Assembly (NCBI GenBank): GCA_017960805.1
Contig: JAGCYM010000075.1
Coordinates: forward strand, 1 to 55,057
Reading direction: 5' to 3'
From: Ruminococcus sp.
GTDB taxonomy: Bacteria; Bacillota; Clostridia; Oscillospirales; Ruminococcaceae
Length of the DNA stretch: 55,057 nt
This document shows positions 17,914-26,361 of this stretch, one piece after another. Each line of letters opens with the position of its first letter. Within the stretch, counting starts at the first letter, position 1. The position numbers and the translations under genes are program-made. The notes below the pieces were generated by a model. It searched no databases, was not told where the DNA came from, and worked only from the letters and a program-made list of their open reading frames with translations.

Positions 17914-17945
17914 GTTATTCCCGCTCATTTTAGAGCAGGAATAAC
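17914..17945 (-). terminator. Inverted repeat, probable terminator of the decayed gene
   Basis: GTTATTCC / GGAATAAC and GCTC / GAGC with one mismatch between. On the minus strand it is followed by GTTTTAAGG. It lies 47 nt past the pseudogene stop. 17761-17913 shows nothing else. Confidence 0.5.
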
Positions 17946-17991
17946 TAAATATGCGGTAAAGAATGTAAAACGTTACTGAGACTACTTCTTT

Positions 17992-18304
17992 TTAACCGAG
18001 TTATCCTTCTTAGGAGAGGTTAGACTCGGTGCTTTGATATCCTTGGCTCCATATTTACTGTTCATAGAAGGATTGTATTTCCTTTAACGCTTGTTTTCTG
18101 GCTTTGAGTATTGAGTTGCATTTCTGCGCTCATTCTCATATGCCATCTTTTCTTCAGGAGTAGCAAATTTCTTTCCGTCTCCATATTCCTTTTCTCTTTT
18201 TTTATTGAATTCATCGACCTTTTTCCTGAATGCTTCATTCTTAGCTTGGTCTGCACGATTTGATGAAAGGTATCTGCATTAGTTGTATTATCATCTTTTG
18301 GCAT
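17992..18304 (-). pseudogene. Decayed small charged protein gene (frameshift plus in-frame stop)
   Basis: ATG 18304 begins MPKDDNTTNADT; the reading then continues sensibly only after a frameshift near 18265-18275 as LSSNRADQAKNEAFRKKVDE ... KKFATPEEKMAYENERRNAT ... PENKR, meets TAA at 18086-18084, and resumes in the same frame as RKYNPSMNSKYGAKDIKA ... KKDNSVKKK ending at TAG 17992. The frame that stays open across this stretch (18062-18370) gives a less protein-like translation. Family unknown: charged, Lys-rich, short. The two lesions indicate a pseudogene unless sequence errors are present. Neighbouring genes are dockerin proteins but no link is evident. Confidence 0.6.
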
Positions 18305-18469
18305 AATAGTTACTTCCTTAATAATATCAGACAAATCATATGCATTTATTAATAATACCTCTTCCAACATAGATAGGGTGCAGTAAAATAAAAAAGGATT
18401 AGAAAAAGTTCAGATTTAGAATGAGAATAGTATTTCTGGTATCTGTGGTATATATCTTTCTAAAATAAC

Positions 18470-18498
18470 GGGGCTGAAACTATCGTCGATTCAGCCCC
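18470..18498 (-). terminator. Stem-loop terminator of WG-repeat dockerin gene
   Basis: GGGGCTGAA (18470-18478) with TTCAGCCCC (18490-18498), 11-nt loop, followed on the minus strand by GTTATTTTAG; the T-run is weak. Confidence 0.6.
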
Positions 18499-18548
18499 AT
18501 AAAAATTATATTTTGAATCTGCTCAGATAACTAATAAGCAAACCCTAA

Positions 18549-21500
18549 TCACACTTTAAGGAAATCTTTGAATAAGTCCTTTCCTCCAGTTGAGAGATAT
18601 GAATAATATGCGAGTATTGCAGAAGCGTCCTTTGCATCTGTATTTCCGTCACCGTTTACATCGGAAGCTGCCTTCTGTGTTTCAGTAAGTGATGATTCAC
18701 CGCCAGTTGAAAGCTTTGCGTATTCGGATAGTATGAATGAAGCATCCTTAGCATCAATATTTCCATCCCCATTAGCATCGCCTAAAGATAACTCAGAAGA
18801 ATCAGTAGTTCCACGCTTGAAATACATTACCACACCATCTTCAGTAAATGTTGCCTCGTCAGTATCGCTGTCATATGATAATGTCAGGGTTTGATTGGAA
18901 ATCGTAATATAGACTGTATCTTCGGTTCCTGTCCAAATGAAATCATGTTCTTCAGCTAACTGACCGGATGAATAAATCTTGAGCTTACCTGTACCATTAC
19001 TGTTAAGTGTTGCAGAAATCGCCCCCTCCATTGTCAGTGTTTCTCCATTACTGGTTGCTCTGTCATAATACCACTCTCCGTCAAATTCTTTTTTCTCCTG
19101 ACCGGAAGTAGTTGTTACAGTAGTTTCAGATGAAGTCTCAGCAGCTGTTGTAGTCACTGTTGTCTGACTAGCTGTAGTTGATGTAGCTGATGCTGAAAAA
19201 GCAGTTGTTTCTCCTGATGATGTAGTTGTAACTGAAAGGGATGATGAAGCAGAAGTTGAAGTCACTGCAGTTGTTGATGCTACAGATGATACTGTAGTCG
19301 TTGTTTCTGCTGCTGATGAAGAAACAGTAGTAGTTGTTTCAGAAGTGTTTGCTACAGAAGTGGTAACTGTGGTTGTAATAGTAGTCTCTTCAACATCACG
19401 TATCTGGTATGCTCTTATCTTGCCTTCTGAAGTCTTAACATTTATAAGCTTTGATCCATCATCCAGATCAGATATGGCAGAACTGAAATGCTGATTGGAA
19501 AGTATTTCATTAGTTTCTTCATCGTACTTATCAAGCACTATCTTCTCAGTACCCGGGAACCATAATACTTCAGCAAACTCTATCGGAAGAACTATCTCAT
19601 TTTCAGATGTAACTACACCCTTGAGACCATTCTTGCTAACAAGATACAGATCACCATACTGAACAGCTGTATCGTAGTCATATTTTGCAGTAAAGTCATT
19701 GAAGTAGTCAGCGCCTCTGTATATGCCATATTCGTATCGGTTCTGTTTTCCTTCTACTGCACGTCTTGTAAAATAAGTATTTCCAAAATGCTCGATGTCA
19801 TTGTGATTAGAGCTGTATGTCCCATCATAATATGGCTCAACCAGTTCTTTTCCATCTTTGGTTATGAGTCCGAGTTTATTAATTGAAATCTTGTACTCTT
19901 CACCTTCAGAAACAGATCTCCTGAGCTCATTTACCCACATATTTCTTTCCGCGACGATTGTCTTTTCCTCTTTGACTAGTGTCCATGCGATTCCGTCAGC
20001 AAATTCACAGATCTGATCATACTTTATCTCACTGAGAGGCTTGCCGTCCTTGCCGGCAATTCCCCATTTACCATCCTTGATAACAACATAGGTACCATAC
20101 TGTGTCTTGATTGCTGTACCATATCCATTGGCACTTGAATATAGAGGATCAAGATCCTTAAGCGGAATGTATACACCGTTGAGAACAACGAATAACCCAA
20201 TATCTTCTGCTGTTCCCATAGGATTAAGATACTTTTCATTTGCATAAAACTCGCTTACCGGACCGTTGTTATAGATAGTATCAATAGCCAGATCGCGGTA
20301 ATCTGAACGTGAATAAGAACCATAACAATAGTTATTAAAACTGATGCTCTGCCCGCTGCATGGTGCGATCATCTCCGTTCCGTCAATACGAACAAGACCG
20401 GTTTCATAGCACTGGTCGTCAGTCCATAGTGAACTGTCAGTGCTGTCATCTGGTGCGTTCAGAACGCGGATATAATCCTCACAGATCATATCGATCATAT
20501 CATACTTGCCAGTCTGACTATATTTGACTTTATCTGTTGTAAGGTCATAGATATATGATGAGCACACACCTGTTTCAGCGTTCTTATCATTAAGTATGAT
20601 ATTAGTTAGATCCGTTGAAGAAACTCCGTTGAAACCATAACTTGAATTGAATTTACGTATCAGTTTACCTGAAGCATCAGAAAAGCTGACAACACCATTC
20701 TCACTCTCAGCATAATAACCGTTTTCTAGGAAATAAGTATCCTTAGCAACCTCTCTTACGAGTTTGCCTTTGGCAGTTATAAGCTTAGCTCTTGCATCAC
20801 CATTTTTATAAACGTAGAAATAATCACCAGCAAGCTTTATTGAATCATATTCAGTATCCTGAAGCGGTTCCAGCTTATTATTGAAGTAATAATCAACTGA
20901 CTGACTCCCAAGCCAGTTACTTCCTTCTTCATCACCGTATTCAGTTGCGTTCAAAGTCATTTTTCCGTCTCTGCAAGTTGTATACACCTTAATGAAAGCG
21001 CCCTCATTCTTGGGCACAAAAGTGTAACTTAATATCTCTTCATAACTGCTGTTATATAGTGTAACATTTGCTCCATTTTTTATGTAGTAGAGTTTGTTCT
21101 CTCCAACTGGATAAGCTCCGTCAAAGCTGAATAATTCAGCATCTGCATTGTCATTTGAAAGTTGAAGAGCCCTGTTATAAATATAATACTTATCACCTTT
21201 TTTTCCTATGAATCCGGACACTGCACCACTTTCCTTGAATTCATTGAATTCATCGATCTTTTCTAGTTTTCCGTTCAGAAGATTTATCTTGCCGTCTTTC
21301 TCAGCAGTAAATCCGAACGGGAAACCCAGGACCTGAATAGTATCGGCTTCAAGAACAACATTCATTTCTGAATCAAGGATCTGATCATAAAGTCCATCAT
21401 ATGAACCATAATTCTTCTTGTGAAGATAATACCTTATTGCACTGCACTTGAGATTACCTCCGGCCCACTGAAAAAATACTTCCTTGCCATCATTTTCATC

Positions 21501-22523
21501 TAGAATATATGAATCAGTCCAGCCATACTCCTTAGTATCATAATCATTTGATTTGCTTTCAGTTACTTTTCCCTCAGCATCAAAATATGTTAAGATGTAT
21601 TCATAATTGAATTCACCGCTCTCTGTGCGCTTTTCATTTTTTCCAATAAAATAATATGATTGCTCAGTGGAATCATATTTCATATCAAGGATATCAAAGT
21701 AATCTGTAACAGGCTCAGACGATGCGCCGATTACAAGTGCATACTTTCCATCCTTACAGGACTCATAATATTGATTGCTGAGAGTCAATGTGCTGTTATA
21801 GGAAGGTTCTGAACCGGCTGACCAGTAAAAATACAAAGTGGAACCCATCGCAGCACGCAGATCATCAAATGACGAAGTAACAACCTTGCCGGAAAGATCC
21901 GTAAAGTAATCCTTACTGTTTCCGTTTACAAGGAAATTCTTTTCATCAGAAGTGATATAGACACTTTTTATCTCCTCAGACGGTGGAATAATTACTTTGC
22001 CAGTAACGTCAATAACTCCTACAGCATTTCCTTTTTTAACATTGAAATAGCTTCCGTTCATATTAAAGATGCCATCATATTTCTCTGATAAGACCTTACC
22101 ATCCTTATCCATAAGAACGAATCCGTCTTCAATGCTTATGACCGAAATGCCGTTATTTGAGCTGACACGGTATGATTCATCATAGAAATCGAAACCGAAC
22201 TCTGCCGTTGTTGGTGCGAGAAAATCATAAATTCCCATAGTCGTTGAGGCATAGCTGACACCGCCTTCTATACCTTCTGAGAGTGATATGAGTTTTGTCG
22301 TTCCGTCAGTGCCAACTACAACCAGCTGCTGGTCGGTTGAAATATTTTCGATATTTCCGTTTTCAATGTATACATTTCTGTCCGGATACTGTATCATTGA
22401 ATCGAATTCTTTTCCGCCGACCTGCTCTGCCACGTATTTGGCATTAGCACACATAATTGGAACATTTGCAATCATTGCCGTTGCTGCAGAGAAAGCAAGC
22501 AGCTTTCTCAAAGGTCTGTTCAT
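18549..22523 (-). CDS. Secreted WG-repeat protein with lipocalin-like and dockerin domains
   Basis: 1324 residues from ATG 22523; AGGAG lies 9 nt before it, while the in-frame ATG at 22532 overlaps that site. Signal peptide (RKLLAFSAATAMIANVPIM), then about 1030 residues of WG/KWG-type repeats, short beta units such as KDGKWGIAGKDGKPLSEIKY, KNGLKGVVTSENEIVLPIEF and GNAVGVIDVTGKVIIPP. A Thr/Ser/Val linker (about 1045-1140) leads to a small beta domain like lipocalin-type DUF modules (EFDGEWYYDRATSNGETLTM ... EDGVVMYFKRG), and a textbook dockerin: GDANGDGNIDAKDASFILSE and SDVNGDGNTDAKDASAILAY. The product is exported and should dock on a cohesin. WG repeats are beta-propeller-like and probably bind partners; no catalytic residues were recognised. 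Monocistronic. Confidence 0.88.
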   Translation of the reverse strand: MNRPLRKLLAFSAATAMIANVPIMCANAKYVAEQVGGKEFDSMIQYPDRNVYIENGNIENISTDQQLVVVGTDGTTKLISLSEGIEGGVSYASTTMGIYDFLAPTTAEFGFDFYDESYRVSSNNGISVISIEDGFVLMDKDGKVLSEKYDGIFNMNGSYFNVKKGNAVGVIDVTGKVIIPPSEEIKSVYITSDEKNFLVNGNSKDYFTDLSGKVVTSSFDDLRAAMGSTLYFYWSAGSEPSYNSTLTLSNQYYESCKDGKYALVIGASSEPVTDYFDILDMKYDSTEQSYYFIGKNEKRTESGEFNYEYILTYFDAEGKVTESKSNDYDTKEYGWTDSYILDENDGKEVFFQWAGGNLKCSAIRYYLHKKNYGSYDGLYDQILDSEMNVVLEADTIQVLGFPFGFTAEKDGKINLLNGKLEKIDEFNEFKESGAVSGFIGKKGDKYYIYNRALQLSNDNADAELFSFDGAYPVGENKLYYIKNGANVTLYNSSYEEILSYTFVPKNEGAFIKVYTTCRDGKMTLNATEYGDEEGSNWLGSQSVDYYFNNKLEPLQDTEYDSIKLAGDYFYVYKNGDARAKLITAKGKLVREVAKDTYFLENGYYAESENGVVSFSDASGKLIRKFNSSYGFNGVSSTDLTNIILNDKNAETGVCSSYIYDLTTDKVKYSQTGKYDMIDMICEDYIRVLNAPDDSTDSSLWTDDQCYETGLVRIDGTEMIAPCSGQSISFNNYCYGSYSRSDYRDLAIDTIYNNGPVSEFYANEKYLNPMGTAEDIGLFVVLNGVYIPLKDLDPLYSSANGYGTAIKTQYGTYVVIKDGKWGIAGKDGKPLSEIKYDQICEFADGIAWTLVKEEKTIVAERNMWVNELRRSVSEGEEYKISINKLGLITKDGKELVEPYYDGTYSSNHNDIEHFGNTYFTRRAVEGKQNRYEYGIYRGADYFNDFTAKYDYDTAVQYGDLYLVSKNGLKGVVTSENEIVLPIEFAEVLWFPGTEKIVLDKYDEETNEILSNQHFSSAISDLDDGSKLINVKTSEGKIRAYQIRDVEETTITTTVTTSVANTSETTTTVSSSAAETTTTVSSVASTTAVTSTSASSSLSVTTTSSGETTAFSASATSTTASQTTVTTTAAETSSETTVTTTSGQEKKEFDGEWYYDRATSNGETLTMEGAISATLNSNGTGKLKIYSSGQLAEEHDFIWTGTEDTVYITISNQTLTLSYDSDTDEATFTEDGVVMYFKRGTTDSSELSLGDANGDGNIDAKDASFILSEYAKLSTGGESSLTETQKAASDVNGDGNTDAKDASAILAYYSYLSTGGKDLFKDFLKV

Positions 22524-22584
22524 CAAAACCATCTCCTAACGTATGAATTATCGGGGCAGATCTCCTCCGCCTCAACATATAATA

Positions 22585-22613
22585 ATTATATCACACATAT
22601 ATGTAAAAAGCAA
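22585..22613 (-). promoter_or_regulatory. Promoter of WG-repeat dockerin gene
   Basis: Minus-strand TTGCTT (22613-22608), 17 bp, TATAAT (22590-22585). It overlaps the terminator of the gene upstream. Confidence 0.75.
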
Positions 22614-22645
22614 CAGCGTGGAACAAATAGTATTTCCACGCTGTT
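22605..22645 (-). terminator. Rho-independent terminator of the PBP lipoprotein gene
   Basis: AACAGCGTGGAA / TTCCACGCTGTT (22612-22623 with 22634-22645), 10-nt loop, then GCTTTTTACAT on the minus strand. Confidence 0.85.
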
Positions 22646-22651
22646 ATAGAA

Positions 22652-24310
22652 TTAATGAATATCACATTTTGAAGGCATATTATCAGGCAGGTAATATCCT
22701 GTTTCAGTATCTGAACAACCTTCTCCGGCAATTCCGCCGCTTTTGATACAATACTCCGTCGTTACAACTCCATCATCCGGAGCAAAGGAAAAAACGTTTC
22801 TGTCCGCAAGCTCCATTATAGACTTCCATATGGAAGCCGGAAGCTTGTAATCAGTCCTGTCAATAACCGAATCAGGATTATCATAACCTATCCATACAGA
22901 AGCGCAGTACTCAGGAGTAAGGCCGACAAATAGTCTGTCCGTATCGTTTCCGTTCTCGTTATCAACGGTTCCTGTCTTTCCGATAACCTCACTCCCGTCA
23001 TTCAGACGAGCTGCCTGCGCAATACCATTGTCTTTGCAGATATTGTAACATAGAAGTCTGTTCATTATCCAGGCATCACCAGACGGGATAGCCTGGATAG
23101 TTTCATGATCAGATTCAGCGATAACTTTTCCGTTCTTGTCTGTCACGCGAGTATAGAACCTGGGAGACGAATATTCTCCTCCCCTGCCGAACACACTATA
23201 GGCCGCAGCCAGTTCTGTCATCGATACTCCTTTTTCAAGATATCCTAGTGATATAGATGATATTTCAGCATCTCCGTCAGTAAGCGTAGTAAATCCGAAC
23301 TTCTCACGCATGAAGGAGAGGCACTTATCTCCTCCAATAGATGTTGCAAGTTTTACCGGGACAGTATTCTTTGACTGTCTCAACGCATATGTAACAGTAA
23401 TATCGCCATCATACACAAGGTTATAATTACGTGGCCACGCCTGCGGAGTACCTTCATTCATCATAGGAGCATCAGATACTATGGAAGAAAAACTGATAAT
23501 ACCGTCTACAAGAGCTGGGGTATATACCGACAACGGCTTTATTGATGAGCCTATAGGATGAAGAGTACGATAAGCTCGGTTATATGCCTTATTGCCATGA
23601 TTGCCTGCCGCAAGAGCTATGACATTGCCATCCATATCAGTCACCGCGCAGGCAGACTGAGGGAATATATTCAGTTCTTCTGAAAAACTCTTCGGATCGG
23701 AGTATACCTTATCAACAGCTTCCTGCATAGAAGGCGCAAAAGGAGTTTCTATAGTTACTCCTTCGGAATAAAGGAGCTCAAATGCCTCGCTTCTTGTACA
23801 GCTGTTCTGAACGATCATATCATTGATGATCTCTTCTACCATAGCATCAAAATATGGATTATCAGGTATTCTGCTGGCATAGACAGCCTGGCGGCTTATA
23901 CCGTCCAGATTCCCTTTACCGCCGGTCAGAACTGAAATGTTTTTATCTGTATCAGCGGCAATCTCAGCAAGCTTCTCCCATTCGTCATCAGTAAGTCCCT
24001 TTGCGTACTTTCCAAAATATACAACTGATGCAAGGCCGATACCAAATATATTCTCACCGAAGCAGATACTGTCAGCATTCTCAGGCGTATAGCCAAGCCC
24101 AGCTGCTTTACATACAGCGTTAACCTTCGACGAGTCAAGCTCGTCATAATCAACTTTATATAGCTGACTTACTGAGAGTTCATAAGCTGTTCCGTCTGAA
24201 GCAGTTACTGAAGGAGAAGCGTAAACATGTATAGCCTTCTCCTCACCTGAACACGCACTCATTGAAAAAGCTAATACAGAGGCTGATAAAGTAGCAAATA
24301 ATTTACGCAT
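22652..24310 (-). CDS. Penicillin-binding lipoprotein with vestigial glycosyltransferase region
   Basis: 552 residues. Signal with lipobox-like FSMSAC (Cys20). Residues about 60-130 recall only the C-terminal part of a GT51 domain (FGENIFGIGLASVVYFGKYAKGLTDDEW); the catalytic EDxxFxxH and later QQ..K motifs of the class A enzyme at 45520 are absent. The transpeptidase domain (about 215-520) is complete: serine motif GSSIKPLS, SKN in RQSKNTVPVKL, and KTG in VIGKTGTVDNENG. So it should crosslink or trim peptidoglycan outside the membrane, tethered by lipid rather than a TM helix. It overlaps the upstream O-antigen-ligase-like gene by 8 nt, hence one operon. A class A PBP that lost its polymerase half is the simplest reading. 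Confidence 0.82.
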   Translation of the reverse strand: MRKLFATLSASVLAFSMSACSGEEKAIHVYASPSVTASDGTAYELSVSQLYKVDYDELDSSKVNAVCKAAGLGYTPENADSICFGENIFGIGLASVVYFGKYAKGLTDDEWEKLAEIAADTDKNISVLTGGKGNLDGISRQAVYASRIPDNPYFDAMVEEIINDMIVQNSCTRSEAFELLYSEGVTIETPFAPSMQEAVDKVYSDPKSFSEELNIFPQSACAVTDMDGNVIALAAGNHGNKAYNRAYRTLHPIGSSIKPLSVYTPALVDGIISFSSIVSDAPMMNEGTPQAWPRNYNLVYDGDITVTYALRQSKNTVPVKLATSIGGDKCLSFMREKFGFTTLTDGDAEISSISLGYLEKGVSMTELAAAYSVFGRGGEYSSPRFYTRVTDKNGKVIAESDHETIQAIPSGDAWIMNRLLCYNICKDNGIAQAARLNDGSEVIGKTGTVDNENGNDTDRLFVGLTPEYCASVWIGYDNPDSVIDRTDYKLPASIWKSIMELADRNVFSFAPDDGVVTTEYCIKSGGIAGEGCSDTETGYYLPDNMPSKCDIH

Positions 24311-26168
24311 TTGAAGCCTCCTTTTTCAGATCCTGAAGCATTCCAAATGCTGATCCGAATATCAGCCAGAATAAAGGTTCAACAGTAATAGTTCCATCAT
24401 TTACAATTCCTTCAACAAAGAATCCGACTATGCTAGCACAAAGACAGATAAAGAAGATTCTGTTCTTATCACTAAGAAGATCTTCCTTATTCCATCTGAG
24501 AGCAGACTTTCCTCCACTGATAAGAAAAGCTGCAAACATGACTATAACTGCTGCCAAAGCAGGAATTCCACAAGTCAAGGCAATCTGAAAGTATCGAGAA
24601 TGTGGCTTATCGACAACAAGGTGGTAAGTTCCATCAGTATTGCTAAGGCCTACTACATCATTCTGTACAAAAGAAAACGGGAAGTTACCTGGCCCCTTTC
24701 CGATTATAAGGCATTGTTTAAGTATCGGAAACGAATTGATCCATATGTATCCTCGACCTGTAGCCAGGCCATAAAAACGAGTCAGCGAACTGTCTGCCAT
24801 AGGAGCAACAGGTATTTCACTTAGAAGTGAACGGTTCTGAGCAATAAGCTTTAAGCCATCGGTTGTAACAGCCAGGTCGATCGAGCTGTCATATCCAAGA
24901 TCAAGATACATTATTCCTTCAACAAGAACAATATTGATATTAGTATCAAGAGCATCATCGTAAATAAGAAGATGCGTTCTGTCTGATTCTTCAGCAGCAT
25001 ATTTTTCACCTGTGTCAGAAACTGCTGTCAGCGTCTCGCCGCTTTCATATGGTGGCTTTATCGTATATCCTGATCCATCAGCAGAAATATAAAGCTCTCT
25101 GCCGCGGATCTCGGCTTTTTCAAGGGTATAAACAGTTCTTGAGGACTCATATGTTCCTGAATTTGTCATGCTTTTAATAATGTTATTAGTAAAATCCCTT
25201 CCAGTAAAAAGATCAAGACAGATTGCAAGGAACGCAAATGAAGCTACTACTATCAGCAACGGTTTCACCGGTATTATCTTCTTTGCAGCAAAGAAAATGA
25301 TAAGTACTATAAGTTCAGCCAACACAACATAAAACGAAGCAGTAGCATTGGTCATAACACATGCAGCAAAGGCAACCGCAGCAAGAAGACCTGCCAGTAT
25401 TCTAGATACTGTTTTTTTAGCCGCAAATACCGCATAAACAGATACAGGGAATAATAGGGCAAAGAACTCACCTGTATAGTTTGAGTTATAAAAGGTTAGA
25501 ACTGATTCACGGAAATCATTTCCTATCTTTAGAGTTTCGGCAGCTGCTCTGTATTTTTCCGGAGCTATAAGATACTTCATGAAAGAAAGTTCCATCAGTG
25601 GTGATACTGTGTACTCAAACACCGCAAGAATCCCAGTTAATGCTGTCAGACTGATAAGCGACCATCTGAAAACGGAACAGATTTTCTTCCCGTTTATAAA
25701 TACTAATCCAAAGAGAAATATCACACAATATGAAAAAACAGCCAATAATCCTTCAAATTCAGTGCATACTCCTAATAGAACAACTTCCTTGTTCTTCGAA
25801 AACAATGAAGATAAACATGCAAAGATTAGATATACACCGATACACGAAACAGGGAAGATTGCTTTTTTGCTAAACAGTCTTCCTCCATTATATGGAGAAT
25901 CCGGGAAAATCCTCTCTCCGACACTATAAAGGCAGATAACGCATGCAATTACAAAACATACTATCTCCTTGCAGTAAAGAAACCAGTCAGCATATAACCC
26001 ATCTGTATTAGCGAACACATCAAGAGAATGGCCGGTGAGTTTCTCAATATGCAGCCTTACCGCGAATACAGAAAGCATTACTGCACACATTATTATGCTG
26101 GAAAATATTATCCGATATCTTGGTACCTCCACAGAAGAAGGTATAATTTTCTTCTTTTTCTGAGACAT
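24303..26168 (-). CDS. O-antigen ligase-like (Wzy_C) membrane protein
   Basis: 621 residues from ATG 26168 with GGAG 7 nt before; an in-frame GTG at 26189 is less likely because this GGAG would lie inside the coding region. About ten TM helices. A 120-residue extracytoplasmic segment (about 345-465, GRELYISADGSGYTIKPP ... VEGIMYLDLG) is inserted before the Wzy_C signature region, where YGLATGRGYIWINSFPILKQ, GKGPGNFPFSF and DKPHSRYFQIALTCG match the Arg, Gly-rich and His motifs of O-antigen ligases/polymerases. In Gram-positive bacteria this family joins or polymerises wall glycans. It is cotranscribed with the PBP lipoprotein, which fits attachment of a surface glycan during wall synthesis (inference). 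Confidence 0.82.
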   Translation of the reverse strand: MSQKKKKIIPSSVEVPRYRIIFSSIIMCAVMLSVFAVRLHIEKLTGHSLDVFANTDGLYADWFLYCKEIVCFVIACVICLYSVGERIFPDSPYNGGRLFSKKAIFPVSCIGVYLIFACLSSLFSKNKEVVLLGVCTEFEGLLAVFSYCVIFLFGLVFINGKKICSVFRWSLISLTALTGILAVFEYTVSPLMELSFMKYLIAPEKYRAAAETLKIGNDFRESVLTFYNSNYTGEFFALLFPVSVYAVFAAKKTVSRILAGLLAAVAFAACVMTNATASFYVVLAELIVLIIFFAAKKIIPVKPLLIVVASFAFLAICLDLFTGRDFTNNIIKSMTNSGTYESSRTVYTLEKAEIRGRELYISADGSGYTIKPPYESGETLTAVSDTGEKYAAEESDRTHLLIYDDALDTNINIVLVEGIMYLDLGYDSSIDLAVTTDGLKLIAQNRSLLSEIPVAPMADSSLTRFYGLATGRGYIWINSFPILKQCLIIGKGPGNFPFSFVQNDVVGLSNTDGTYHLVVDKPHSRYFQIALTCGIPALAAVIVMFAAFLISGGKSALRWNKEDLLSDKNRIFFICLCASIVGFFVEGIVNDGTITVEPLFWLIFGSAFGMLQDLKKEASNA

Positions 26169-26198
26169 AAGATCACTCCGTTTTTTCACTTGATAATA

Positions 26199-26227
26199 AT
26201 TCTACCACATTTCAGCCTTTATTGCAA
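26199..26227 (-). promoter_or_regulatory. Promoter of ligase/PBP operon
   Basis: Minus-strand TTGCAA (26227-26222), 17 bp, TAGAAT (26204-26199). Confidence 0.7.
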
Positions 26228-26251
26228 GCATGCAGAGTTGCACATGATCAC

Positions 26252-26280
26252 TTGCTTTATATCCTGAATTAGTATATAAT
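26252..26280 (+). promoter_or_regulatory. Promoter of YdcF-type gene
   Basis: TTGCTT (26252-26257), 17 bp, TATAAT (26275-26280), divergent from the ligase promoter 25 bp away. Confidence 0.75.
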
Positions 26281-26361
26281 TGAATTATCTGATACGTTCA
26301 GATTCATTATTCAAACTACATCAGTATATTTGACATCTCAGGATTCAGGAGGCAAAAAAAT

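Noticed and set aside
18062-18370. 102-codon minus-strand gene as annotated by longest frame
   Set aside because: The other frame gives a more natural protein that continues to 17992; a pseudogene explains it better.
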